NCBI RefSeq assembly: GCF_963678635.1
Contig: NC_087062.1
Coordinates: 67,317,415 to 67,381,414 of the forward strand
Length of the DNA stretch: 64,000 nucleotides
Source of the DNA: Symsagittifera roscoffensis
Taxonomy: Eukaryota > Xenacoelomorpha > Acoela > Convolutidae
Direction of reading: 5' to 3'
Made by a program: the position numbers and the translations under genes. Within the stretch, counting starts at the first letter, position 1; each line of letters starts with the position of its first letter. The notes beneath the pieces were generated by a model, which was not told the origin of the DNA, ran no database searches, and saw nothing but the letters and a program-made list of their open reading frames with translations. Below, one piece after another: positions 1 to 12,600 of this stretch.

Positions 1-95
1 ACTGCAGTCGTGAAAACTCGTTCGTTTACCGGTAACCGAGGATTGAAGGTAAAATTATAAGATTATACAAACACACGACCAAAAATTAAAGACAG

Positions 96-440
96 AGGCG
101 ACGCTTCACTTTGCAAACACTAGCGAGAAGATAACACAAAAACAGCTCTATAAAGTGCAATAAGAAAAAAATAAGCCTTTAAATAGAAAAAAATTCCGTT
201 ACGTCTAAGATTCGAACCTGCGACCTAGAGAGCATGAGTCTCACACTATAACCACTCAGCCTAGGATGCGTAAAAGGTTCCAAACACTAGCCACAAATAA
301 CGCAAACAGACGATATGCAATTTCCAATGCTGCAGTGAAATTTGCGATTAAGTGAACACTTTAATGAAAACATTTATTTGCGAGTTAAATTAGAAGAAAC
401 AGAAAGTACGTAATAATACACTACGCTGATCGCTAGTGTG
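96..440 (-). repeat. tRNA-derived dispersed repeat, copy 1
   Basis: About 345 bp. The family is bounded by a GCGAAGC...GCTTCGC-like hairpin at one end and a motif like AGCTGATCGCAAGTGT at the other. The minus strand at about 269-197 is tRNA-like: an A-box-like GGCTGAGTGGTTA, an anticodon-like loop CTCATGC (CAT) closed by GAGA/TCTC, and a B-box-like GGTTCGAATCT. Acceptor pairing is absent and the T stem is poor, so it is not a working tRNA. A T-run follows. A second dispersed copy lies at 13032-13362, and related copies form the array at 30066-36480. A tRNA-derived SINE head is the simplest reading. Confidence 0.6.
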
Positions 441-647
441 CATACAGGAGAATACAAGAATAAAATCATGTCTTCGACTAATCACAAGAATCACAGAGTT
501 TAGAAAAATTCTTTTGTTAAAAATACACGGTATTCTATACCCGACGTTTCACTGATTTGTACCTAATTAGGTACAGTTTTTTCTTTGGCAGAAACTCATT
601 AAAACTTTTATAGGTACTAATGAACTGCAGTCGCCTTGGAATCTCAC

Positions 648-3600
648 CTAGTAGCTTCGTCCAAAATGAGAATAGCGGGATTCTGAAATAACACGAGAAG
701 GTATTATTTCCCGATTTAGGTAACAATAAATACATAGCCAACAGACAGTTGGAAAAGAGTCAATGAACGCAATTAAACAGAAAAAAACTGACGTGTTTTT
801 TGAAAAAATCTCAAATTTCGAAATTCAACGAAAAAAAAGATGCCCTTAAAGCTCTTTGAATTTCTAGAACATTTCATGGTGGGCTTTTTCTCGATAAAAA
901 TAACCCAATTTGAGAAAAATGGATCAATAGGTAAAATTTGCATTTCGCTGGAAAACTCCATAATTAAAACCCATTTTCGTAATTAGAAGTAGATCACTTT
1001 TTCGTGACATTTTAACTTTCGCTGTTCGATAGTCGCGTTTGCCTTCCTTTTAACAAAGAAAATGAACTGAACCTAAGAAGAAATTCAAACCGCGAAAAAG
1101 TAAATTTGAGCCTGAATAAATCTTAAGACTGAAAAAAAATCATCGCGACCTATATAAAAGTCTGAACTACGTTCATCGACTCTTAATAACAATAGTCAAA
1201 ATTTACCCTAAGTATTGCCCTCGCTATTGCAAGCCTCTGCCTCTGACCACCTGAAACAAACAACGATTACCTTAAACTAACGAAGCGGTAACGGGATAGC
1301 GGACGTCCCCTTCAGAGATCCCCCAGTTGGTTGTTTTAACAAAAAATGCCTGCACCGCTTCGCGAAAATCGTAGATCCACCAAAATAAAGCTGGGAAAAC
1401 AAGATAATTATTTGGAAAGAGATAGATCAGATGCTTGCATTAGAACAGTAAAAATTTGACATCCTAGAGGCTTGTACCAATGCGATATCTCACTTTCAAG
1501 CAACTCGGATATTTAAAATCGGTCCGCAATTATTATATATTATTACTTCGTAAACATAAGTAAAAACGATCAAAGGGACCTTTAAAAGAAATAACAAGAA
1601 TGAATCTGGGACAAAAACAAGCTTTGAAGAATGAATCTTTTTTTGCAGTGCCATAGTTGGCAGCTCCCGGTTGCCCCTGTTCTTGTTTTGTCTTTTACTT
1701 CCTCCATTATCAATCCTACTAACGAGACTACGTATTACCTGATAACATGACGCCTCTCTGTCCCACTAGAGTGTCGAACTGGTGGGGGAAGGAGAGGATA
1801 AACTCGGTACAGTTGGCAACCTCCGCCGCCTCTCGAACCCTCTCAAACGACACTGAGTCGGGGTCCACACTGCCGTACTCAATATTCTCACGGATAGAGC
1901 AAGAAAACATGACTGGGTCCTTAACACAGACAATACACCAATTAGCTTACAATACTTCCCTTAAACTCAAATACACGGTTGCTCATTGAATATTACAAAG
2001 ATTTTCACCAAAGCACGAAAAGCGAAGCTAATTAACCTGAATGTTTTTTTATTTTCACACACATACTACTCGACAAAAAGTTTGAATTTGAAAATGTTAG
2101 AAATTTTGGTGGCATCAAACATCTAGAAATCGCGCCCTTTGAACTTTCGGTTAATTCGCTTTCCTTTGAGCAAGCCTTCTTTCAATTAGCTTCCTTTTTT
2201 AAATTTGAAAAGAACTGAAAAGAAATCAAAACTCAAACCGAGAAAAAAAAATTTCCTGAAAAGAAAATATATAATTCTCACGACCTGTAAAAGTGTTTTC
2301 ACTACGCGCGTTGACTTTTAATGTTCAGTGGCAAACCAAACATATCATTTGTTAGCACATATGCTATAATAATGTAATAATGAATTGTTTCCGAACGATA
2401 TCTAGTTACAGAGTTATTTATAAACATTTACAAATACAAATTGGAATCATTTGGGAGAAAACCATTAAGCCAGCACGGCCCGCTTCCAGGTGTCTCATTA
2501 AGCGGAAACAAAAATAGTTAACTTCTTAGATCCAAAGCAATGGACCGTTCTATCGGTAAACATTTATTAAACGTAAACCTCTTTATTCGCAACTTTCAAC
2601 TTTATGCTATGAACTTTTTCTGCGATAAATGACAGATATCAATTTAATAACTCAATCAGCTTACCTGGCTGACGAAAGAAATTCGCGATCGGAAATCTTT
2701 CAAAGAGTACTGTTGCAACGGCAAACCGTCCACGATTACTGATCCTAAAAATGCAAGATTGTAAGCTCCGTTTTTCACAGTAAGGATTACATTAGAAACA
2801 GCCATTACCTCTCAAATTACTCTTTTTTATTACAAAATAGCATTAGTGCAAAATCGAAATCAAGTTTTTCTATTTAAGAGCGGTGTGCAAACATCTTAGA
2901 AAGAGCAACTATGATTAGTTGGATGTATATTTAACTTCCATTTTTCTCATCAAAATAACAAGGACACAGAAAAGTGCAGGAGGTCCAATCGTTTGGTGTC
3001 AATTCTTAGACCAGCCATTAAACTCATAAGGGCCTTGATCTAACACATATTTGCCAACTAGTTACCAAAAGCTAGTCACCAACATGATTCCAGGCCTTAG
3101 AACTCAACAGCAATAGCGGAGCGGACAAAACTAGCCACTCTGACTTGTCCAAGGCCTTCCACATGGTAAGCCATCGTACGCTTTTGAAGCTTCTCCAGGC
3201 CTCCACAGTAGCCGGAGGCATGGTCAGATAGCTTTCAATTTGCCTTAGTCGGCGCCAAGCAAAAACCCTTTTTGGAAACCAATTATCGATAATTAGAATT
3301 GTCAAAACGGGGGTTGCTGGTAATTCCATTTTATTTCCTACTAGTTAAGATTTTTCTTTCAGGCCTCCGGAAGAAAAACTTAAACCTTATGCTGATGATT
3401 TTCACTGTTTTGTTCAAACTAATAATGTTGTAGAGGCGACTACCGTTTTAACGAACTATTTAGTAGCTGCACAAGCTTTTCACGAATAGACACTGAGCCT
3501 AAGAGGTCTAATGATCCTATTCAGGTCCCACAATTACGAAATTAAATCAAAACCAACGGTGTCAATGGATTCCTTGGTTTTACCGGTCGCAAAAAGAAAT

Positions 3601-6600
3601 ACTTATTTGATAGCGTATTGTTGCTTCTTTTCTCAACATTGCGGAACACTCTAAGCAAGCCGGCCTCCTCAATCCAGTATTAACTAAAATCAACCAACGG
3701 AAACACTGCTTCAGACGTACAAGGCTTTAATTAGAGCAGTTCTTGACTACTCGTGCTCCTTCGATCCCACGCCACAAGCAAGTTCTACCAGAACAAACTT
3801 ACAGTCATCTAAAAAGCATCTCTCAGTTTCGTTACAGTGTGCACGAAGATGATCTTCATCGACCACCTTCATATTGAATGCAAACTACAAATAAAGCCAC
3901 AACATCATAATCTATCATCCTCCCAAATTTACTTGAAATCATACTTCGATTCTCACCCCTTGCAGTTTCTCTATACGCGCCCTTTTTCTCAGACTAATCG
4001 AACAAGTTCTTAAACAGCTTTTACAGACAAACCCGACGATATTATTCCGAGAGAAAAGAGTAACACTTTTATTGATCACTACGATACAATTTACTCAGTT
4101 TCAACAACTTTAAATTATTTTTAAAAACCATTCACACGAAAGACTTAAATAAGGCAATACAAGTTGCCCCGGACTCAAAAGGCTTCCACTGCGCCCGCCT
4201 GAGATTTCCTCGACCGAGGAACTGCTCCCCCGATCAACTAGGAGAACATTGGGGCAGCTAAGCTCTGGCTACAGCCCGTTTTTAAATAGAAACCTCAAAA
4301 GAATTGACCCCAATGCCCCGAATTGTCACCACTGCCCTGATCCTCATACTACCCTTCGTCTTTTAAAGTGCCACAAAATAACGCACCGAAATTACCCCCT
4401 CCCCCAATACACCTGTGAAGTTGCCAAGTTTCTGAGAATCGCTAATAGCTCATTTGATGCGCTTCGTTTACGAAATTAACAACAACAAGGGCTGGGGCGG
4501 AGCTCAAAACAAACTAACCAAAGAAAAGCTTTAACAGACAAATGGAATAATCTTAAAGAATTATAACTTTTTAGAAGTTTTAAAATTCAGTTTTTAGAAC
4601 GAATTACTTCATCTTGAATTAAATTTGTTTGATGAAACTAACCCTACTCGAGCAAACAAAAACCAACGGAAGCACAGATTCAAAAAACTGCGTTATTAAC
4701 CACTGATGCGTTATTAATCATCGCCAGAAATAACGAGCATCATTTGAAGTACCATCGAATAACTTCGAAATTATTGTAAGAAAAGGAATGCTACATTAAC
4801 TTTGCTTGAATTGAATTGAAGAAAAATAATGCCGAATTTTGGTTAAAATTTTGCATTTGAAAAACTTCGATAAATATACTGGATTTTTGAACATAGCCAA
4901 CTGACAGTTGGAAAAGAGCAATGAACGCAAGGAAACGAACAAAACTGGCTGTTTTTTTTGAAAAAAAAACTTCAAATTTCATACCTAAAAGTATATATGT
5001 ATGCCTTAAAGCTCTTTGAAATTAAAGAGCAATTTATGATTGGTGCTTTTTTGATTAAAAAACCCATTTTGAAAAAACTGGATCAGTAGGTAAAACTTTT
5101 TTTTCTCTGGAAAATCTGATAATTAAATTCCATTTCCGTAAACCACTTTTTTCGTTACCTGAACGTTTTTTCTATTCCATAGTGGAATTTGTCTTCCTTT
5201 TAACGAACGAAGTGAACTTGAAAATATATCAAAAATCAAACCGCGAACAATCTAAATTAAGCGTGAACAAACTTTCAGCCTTTTTGCTGAAAACAAACGA
5301 AAAATCACCAAGACCTACATAAGAATACTCATTATGTTTATTAATCATAAAAAAGAAATTTTGAGGCTACTGTTTTATGCAAAAATAGCTTTCTTTGGTT
5401 CTTTGATGCAATTAAAATGCATCAACCGTGTTAACTTATTCATAATCAAATGTCAAAAAGCATACTATTAAATAGCCCATTCAGCCTCGTATTGCAGAAA
5501 TAGCACTCTAGGTTGCAACTTAAGTTGAAAAAAGTACCTTTGTAGTATCACACCACGAACCGTTGTGAAAAAATTGTCATGACTTTGTTCATTTACGCTT
5601 AAAAACCTTCTACCGTGTCTGATTTAAAAATGCTTTTCAAAGTAACAAAAAAAAACTCGTGGCAACACGCCTACATACAGATTTGCAAGTGCTGCGCAAT
5701 AACTACTTGAACTCTGAGACCTGAATAATCACATTTCTAGCATAACAGAAGGGAAAATATTTTACTAAGGCGGATATAGTTTATGAGGTTTGAAAACAAA
5801 AATTCTTCGACTAGTATTGTAAAAACGTCAACTTAGGAAAAATATACGCCCTTCGAGCTCTTTGAATTTCAAGAACAGTTTATGGATGGTGCTTTATTGA
5901 TAAAACTAACCTAATTTGAGAAAACTGGATCGATAGGTAAATTTTAAATTCCGTTGTGAAATCAGAACATTAAACCCCATCTTCAAAACTATAAAACGAT
6001 CACGTTTTTGTGACCTTTACTTTTTGCGTGTACAAATTTACGACTTTTTTCTTTTAAAAAAAGCCAAAAAAAACAAGCCAGACCTATATAAGAGTCTTCA
6101 CTACGTTCATATCCTTTAAACATGACAATATTGTATTTGAATGCGCAAAGAATGAGCAAGAAACCGTATTAATGACTTTGTTCATCTACTGAGAGTAATC
6201 AACTGCAAACCATCCATTAGTCTGAAATAAAACTAATTTAACTGTAACCTTCATTTGGGTCGTACAGTCTCATGAGAAGACTTGCAACAGTCGATTTACC
6301 ACAGCCAGACTTTCCCACTAAGGCTGTCACTTTTCCAGGAGCAACTTCTAGATTAAACTTCTCTAGCACAGAAACTTCAGGCCTGGATGGATACTGGAAG
6401 GAGACGTTGTGGAATGATATTTGACCCTGGATATCCTCCGCCCTCGCTAGGGCAGGGTCATCTTCTATGGACACAAATAAGTAATGATAAATTGAGCCTA
6501 CAGTGAAAATGAAAAGTTATCAGTACTCCTTCGGAACATATCTGTGTTAAGTACCTGTAGGAATGAGGGGCTCGTTGTCTATAATCTCCCATATTCTTGT

Positions 6601-9600
6601 GGAAGCCCCAATAGCTTTCATTAGTTCTGCGTAGAAGTTACTCAGACCTAAAATCAATGCAAACAGATAGATCAAACCCATCCGTCAGCTCCTTTCGTGA
6701 CAGCTTCGGCAACTCGATTCCTCTGCCACTAACAATGCTTTCATACTATAAATTAGGCTGAAAGCATCAGCATTAAAACTTTTCAAGGTCATCTGCGAAA
6801 ATTAAAAATTTCAGACAGAATTGCTTGCTGGAAAACAGAAACTTCCAACTTTTACCGAATAGATCAATTTCAGACGTCCCTCACTAAAATCTAAGATATA
6901 AACTTATATCGGATGAAAAAATAATGGAACCAATGAATTTCCCATGTCATACATTTTTTCCACGAACTTGTATTGCAAATGAATCACGAAAAAGGCTCGA
7001 CGGGGACCGCAAACGAAATCACTGATCTACAAAGAAGAAATGAAGCTTATCATAAAATAAATACATTTGGAAAAACTTAGTCGTCAGTTAATAACCTCCA
7101 ATGGACATTCCAACGTAAGTGGAGTAGAGGATGAACGATGAGAGTCCCCCAACAGAGAGAGATGAGTCATGCACCATCATGCCCCCGTAGTAGAACACAC
7201 TCAGGATCATCAAGTTGCCCGCGAACCCATTCTGAGTAGAGCGCAAACAAAACATGGTCAAACGAAAGCATTAAGAAACTTCTGTAGTAACATAATCTCT
7301 TATAAAAGTGAAAACATGGAAATCAAACTTCAAAAAAATAATTCCACTTCCGATACATCTTAAAGATAGCATATCGAGGTAGTTAAAAAAAATGGGTCAA
7401 AAAGAGGACAAAAAAATGAAAAAAAAAACATCTAGCAAAAATTTCTCAATATTCATTTAAGAAAAAAATAAGTCGAGATCGACAACCGCTAACCTCAAGC
7501 TAGCATTTGAACAACATTTGAAAAGCGGTTACTAAGTCAATAATACTTGGGTAGACAACCAATGAGCCGGAAAAAAAATTGTTCGAAAAACCTGAGCAAA
7601 AAAAACATTTGAAAGTCCTCCTCAGCATGAATTTTTTTTCGCTCAACAGCACGTAACATGAGGCTACTAAGCCGAATACACCTTAGAACGAAAACAAAAT
7701 AAAAAGAAAAAATTGGAGTTGGTTATTACACAACCAATAACGATTTAAAATGCAAATATGCTCAAAAGATGTCGGGTCTATTGGGAGTCCAGCGCCAAGC
7801 CTGAGAAAAATTTCTTACCGGGAAAAACGGCTAGTACCCAATTACAAAATATACTTGCTGAAATATAGTCAATTTTGAAATTTTGCTTTAAGCAATAAGT
7901 TTTGTTAGACCTTTGCTTTTCGTCCAAAATGCTGGTTTTGCAAAACAAATTAACGTTTGAATTCCATCTTACTAAGCGCGTCTTATTTGCTTTACGTCTA
8001 AGTTCTTGTCCCTCGTAGCTTTGTGATCAAGGAAATTCAGTTTTCTTTCGACTGAAACAGAAAATTTTCTCATGAGCTTGGGTAGTTTTAATTACTACTT
8101 TGTAAATCAGGAACTCTTCAAAAACTGATTAAAACAAATCATTGAATTTAAAAAAAAACTAAAACATCTTAATTTAGCCAACAGAAAGTTGGAATAGAGT
8201 CAATCATTTTATGATTGACACTTATTTAGAAATTTGCCGAATTTGAGAAAACTGGATCAACAAGGAAATTTTATTCCGCTGGAAAATCTGAAAATTAAAA
8301 AACCCCCTTCAAAATAAGAAATCGAAAAAATTCAAAACTTTTTCCTGAAAAAACAAAAATATCATCACTACCAATAAAAGAGAAAACCTCAGAAGTAATG
8401 TCAGTTTTGTGACCAATGTGTTCTCAAGTTAGTCTTATAGAACTCAACAGAAGTTCATTCCTAGCTGTTTTAAACGCTCATGTTTGAACATACTAGCTCT
8501 GCTTGTAATTTGAATTTTTCTTATGTATATTGGTAATTTCTCTGATTGAGAGCAGTGCAAATGGAAATGAAATGATTTTGCTTTGAATGGTACCATCATG
8601 TAAAAGAAGGAGTGGCCGAGGACTTCTTTCTTGGCAATAGTGTAGACAGTCTCCACTTTCTCAGCATACATTCTCATCTCACTCTCCTCTCGCGCAAACG
8701 CCTTCACCAAACGCATGTTCGACAGTCTCTCCTCTGCGAACTGAAAGTAACTTTGGAGGGTTACCTAGCGTACTTGGAAAAAATTTCGCAAGACATTTGT
8801 GAAGAAGTGCATATATTGCGAGATGTATTCCTGAACAAAATTTCATGACATTCTAGCGAGTGAACATGGGAACTAACCTGTGATGAGTTGGCAAGGGAGT
8901 CCTGTACGTTTCGACTGATTTTCTTCAGATAGCGTCCAAACAACATCGATGTCAGCACCACAGGAGGAAGAATGGACATCACTGCCAGAGTCAGTCGAGG
9001 AGAAGTGTAGCACTAAGAAATACGAAAAAAGCTTATTGAGATCAAATTTGGCATAAGAGGACCAAACTAATGTTATGGAAGTTGAAGTGACCGGTTTTAA
9101 TATATTTTTTTAAAACAAAAATTAATATTTTTTTTTCAATAAAATAGAAATACATAACACAAGTATATCTTCTAAAACCATACACAAGATTACCATATTG
9201 AATAATCGATTCGACATTGAAAGAATAAAAAGCAAAAACTGCTGTTGATGATCAATATACGGTGAATCAAATCAAGGTTCCCATGAACAAACATAGTAGC
9301 TCATCAACTAGATTGTGGAAGGTCTAAAATACGAGCCTATCAACCGATGATCAACGGTCGCAACTAGGAGCCCCTTAACCCGTTCATCAAGGTTCCCAAC
9401 TAGGAGCCCAACACACAGATCCAACAATGAGTTAAGGTCAAACAACCAGAACTTACAGTCAATCAAGTGTCCCAACTAGGAGATCATCAACAACCAGAAT
9501 CAACAAGTCCAACACCCAGAACTTACAGTCAATCAAGTGTCCCAACTAGGAGACCACCAACAATCAGAAACCACAGTGACCGGAAGGTCCCACAAGGAGC

Positions 9601-12600
9601 CGATAATCAACCAGAACCCATAGTGAATCGAGGGCCCCAGGAAGGAGCCGATCATCAACCAAAAACCCACACGAAATGAAAGAACTTTAATCCCCTCCGC
9701 AATTTTGCGGCAACTAATGTTCCAGATAGGAGCGCGATAACTGCTGACCACATGTCGAACAGCGTCACAACTACGGCTGCCGACTTCGCAACCTCCGCTT
9801 CCACTGTCGGCTTCAACACATTCGAATTATATACTTCTCAACGCTTCAGATTTCCACTCCCACTATGAGCCGCCCGAACTTCACAATTTTCAATTACCGC
9901 GTTATCACAACAACGGCAGCTACTACCGATCGGAATATATTCAAACTACGCACTTCAATATGGTACAACTATTCGCCTTCACAAAGATCTACCGCTGCTA
10001 CTATTTGGAACTTAACACTACGCAGGAAGACCAAACTAGCTAAAACAACGACTAACACAAAAACTGCTCGCCGACATCACAAAAACCACAACGCAATAAC
10101 TTGCTCGGCGATCAACAAAATCGAAACACTAGCAAAACCTACAGTCTCAAAAAGTTCAAACTACTTTCCAACTACTGAAAAATTTCAAAGAACCGAATAC
10201 TAAATTTACAGACTCTATATAATGACAGAAAGCTGTTTCAACTGCAATCAAAAATTTACCAACATCCAGCCCAATTAAAAAGGAAACAAATCAACTCGCG
10301 GCAATGTAGTTCAAATCGAGCACGTGAACAACAATAAAACGATCTTCACTGGCTACCAGTCACATCTAGAATAGATTACAAATCCTAATGGTAGCTCATA
10401 AATTAATATACACTCCACATCTGGAGCCAAATTTCATGCAATCCCTGATAAACCAACCAGTCCATCAGGCGCGAAGACAGCTTGAAATGCGCTTAGAAAC
10501 AAGACTCATGAAATAAAAAAACTGGGCGTCAATCTTTTGAACTCTACGGACCAAGCTGTTGGAATCGTTTACCGCTTTTACTTGCGACTGGAAAGTTATT
10601 ACACAATTTTTTTAAATGAATTTGAAAACTTACCTGTTTAGGAAACGTTTTCGATCTCAAATAAAATAACAGTTGCTATCTACCCCATTGGAATTTAACA
10701 TGAGGATCAAACTGAACGACATTTTATGTGTTTCTGCATTGAGTTGTAGTATTGTACCCATAAAAGGGTTAAATTCTACTACTCCTTGCAGAAAGAACTT
10801 TGCAAAAGTTTAAAGATTGAAGATATTTGAAAATATGACAAGGAAACGATGGAAATAATAATTTCAGATATTAATACCATGCCTTCAAGGAAAGATGCAA
10901 TCAATAAGAAGCTGCGAACAAAAAATTGTATTAGAAGAGAAAATTTCAATCCATATAGAACATCAATAATCACTGAGTTAAAATCGTCTTTTATGCAAGC
11001 TGTCAAATAATTCAATTCTAAGCGGCTGTTATTTGTAAGATACAATTGTGGTGTCGGGTCCCGGAGCTGGCCGTAATGCATTAGCCAGTCAGAATGTACT
11101 GAATGATTTGAAAAACAAAAACATTGAAAAAATTGCAATCATGGGAGGAACAAATGATTTGGTCGAACGGGACGGCTCTGATGGGAATTTTAATGAAATA
11201 GAAAAAATGAAGAGACTGGTAACATTATAAAAGAATGAAAATTTCTAGGCAAAAATCATGAAAACAATTGGAGGGTTTGGAAAAAAATAAGAAGTGAAAG
11301 CTCTGAAAAAAACTGTACCAAAAATTGTAGAAGGGCTTGAAATTGCTTGACATGAAACTAAGTTGGAGAGAGTTTTTTGTCTTCAGATGGTTTTTACCCA
11401 AAACCTGAAAAGCTACATGAATTGAGCAAAGATCTGTTTTCCTCTCCTCTGCTAATGTAGCTTCATATAACCATTCGAGGGTCGACTTGCTGATGAGCAA
11501 CAGAGCTCTGATGTTTTTAACTGGCTCGAGCCTTTTATGGTGATGAATATACGATAAAGTGCAATATAAGAAAACTTAAATAAGAACAATCGAAAAAACG
11601 CAACCCCACAAAATACCAAAACAGCCGGCGAAACTACTCACAAAAGAAGTTTGAAGATATATCAACTAATACCTCTGAGAATAAGAAGAAGTGTCTAAAT
11701 AAAAAAAGTATGATGATGATGGTGATCAACAACAATTCATTAAGCAATGGCTCAAAGGTACACTGCAACACCGTATTCCACGACTACGGTGAACGCGAAA
11801 TAAATCAATTAAAACAACTTAACAAAGACAAGGCGCTCTTGGTAAAGGCAAGGTGTCCTAATCCCTAGTACAACAACGGTACTTAATTGAATCTCTGATT
11901 TTTGACAAAACTGGCGCATCCAACTTCAAAAGAATTTGTTCCCTCTACAAACGTCTCCAGTATATCAATTACCCTGATCTGCTTGACAACTCGCTCGGCG
12001 AGAATAATTTGCTCGGCTTGGATGAGTGAAGAAATTGCTCGATGTGGATAGGTTTTATAACACTGCTGAACGCGATTGTAGGAAGGTTCCTACAGGCACT
12101 CCCTAAGTGGTAAGAAAATCCGCTGGGTTGGACTATCAGTGGCCCGCAAAAACAAAAGACATTAGTCAATTTATCATTTCAAAAAGTTCAACAGCACAAA
12201 GGAGCACGACGACGCCATGCTGCGGTTTACAAGAAATTCCAAATTGAAGTCTGCTAATACTTTTGCTTAACTGCCTCAACATTGCTTCGAAATGACAAAA
12301 ATTTGAAAAAAAAAATAAAAAAATATAAGAATCTGTTCATTTCTCTATCAAGAAAAATATAAAACACTTCACATTAGCCACGACAGTGGAAAACAAAAAA
12401 TCGACTAGTTTTTTTCAACTTTCCAATTTTCGACTTTCATAGAAAAAATTCAATCACCCTTAAACGGTGCAGTAACATGTAAAGTTAATGCTAAGACAAA
12501 AATTTCTACAATGGTTTTTAACTTCACTTTTAAAAATTCAAATTTAACAATTTATGTCTTTTTTGGTGAAATCACACGTTTGGATAAAACAGGATCCAAA

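Noticed and set aside
197-269. Functional tRNA-Met on the minus strand
   Set aside because: A- and B-box matches are good but the acceptor stem does not pair and the T stem has several mismatches; the sequence is a repeat family member.
9865-10203. 112-codon plus-strand frame
   Set aside because: Thr/Asn-rich low-complexity translation next to an intronic minisatellite, antisense to the host gene, with no family resemblance.
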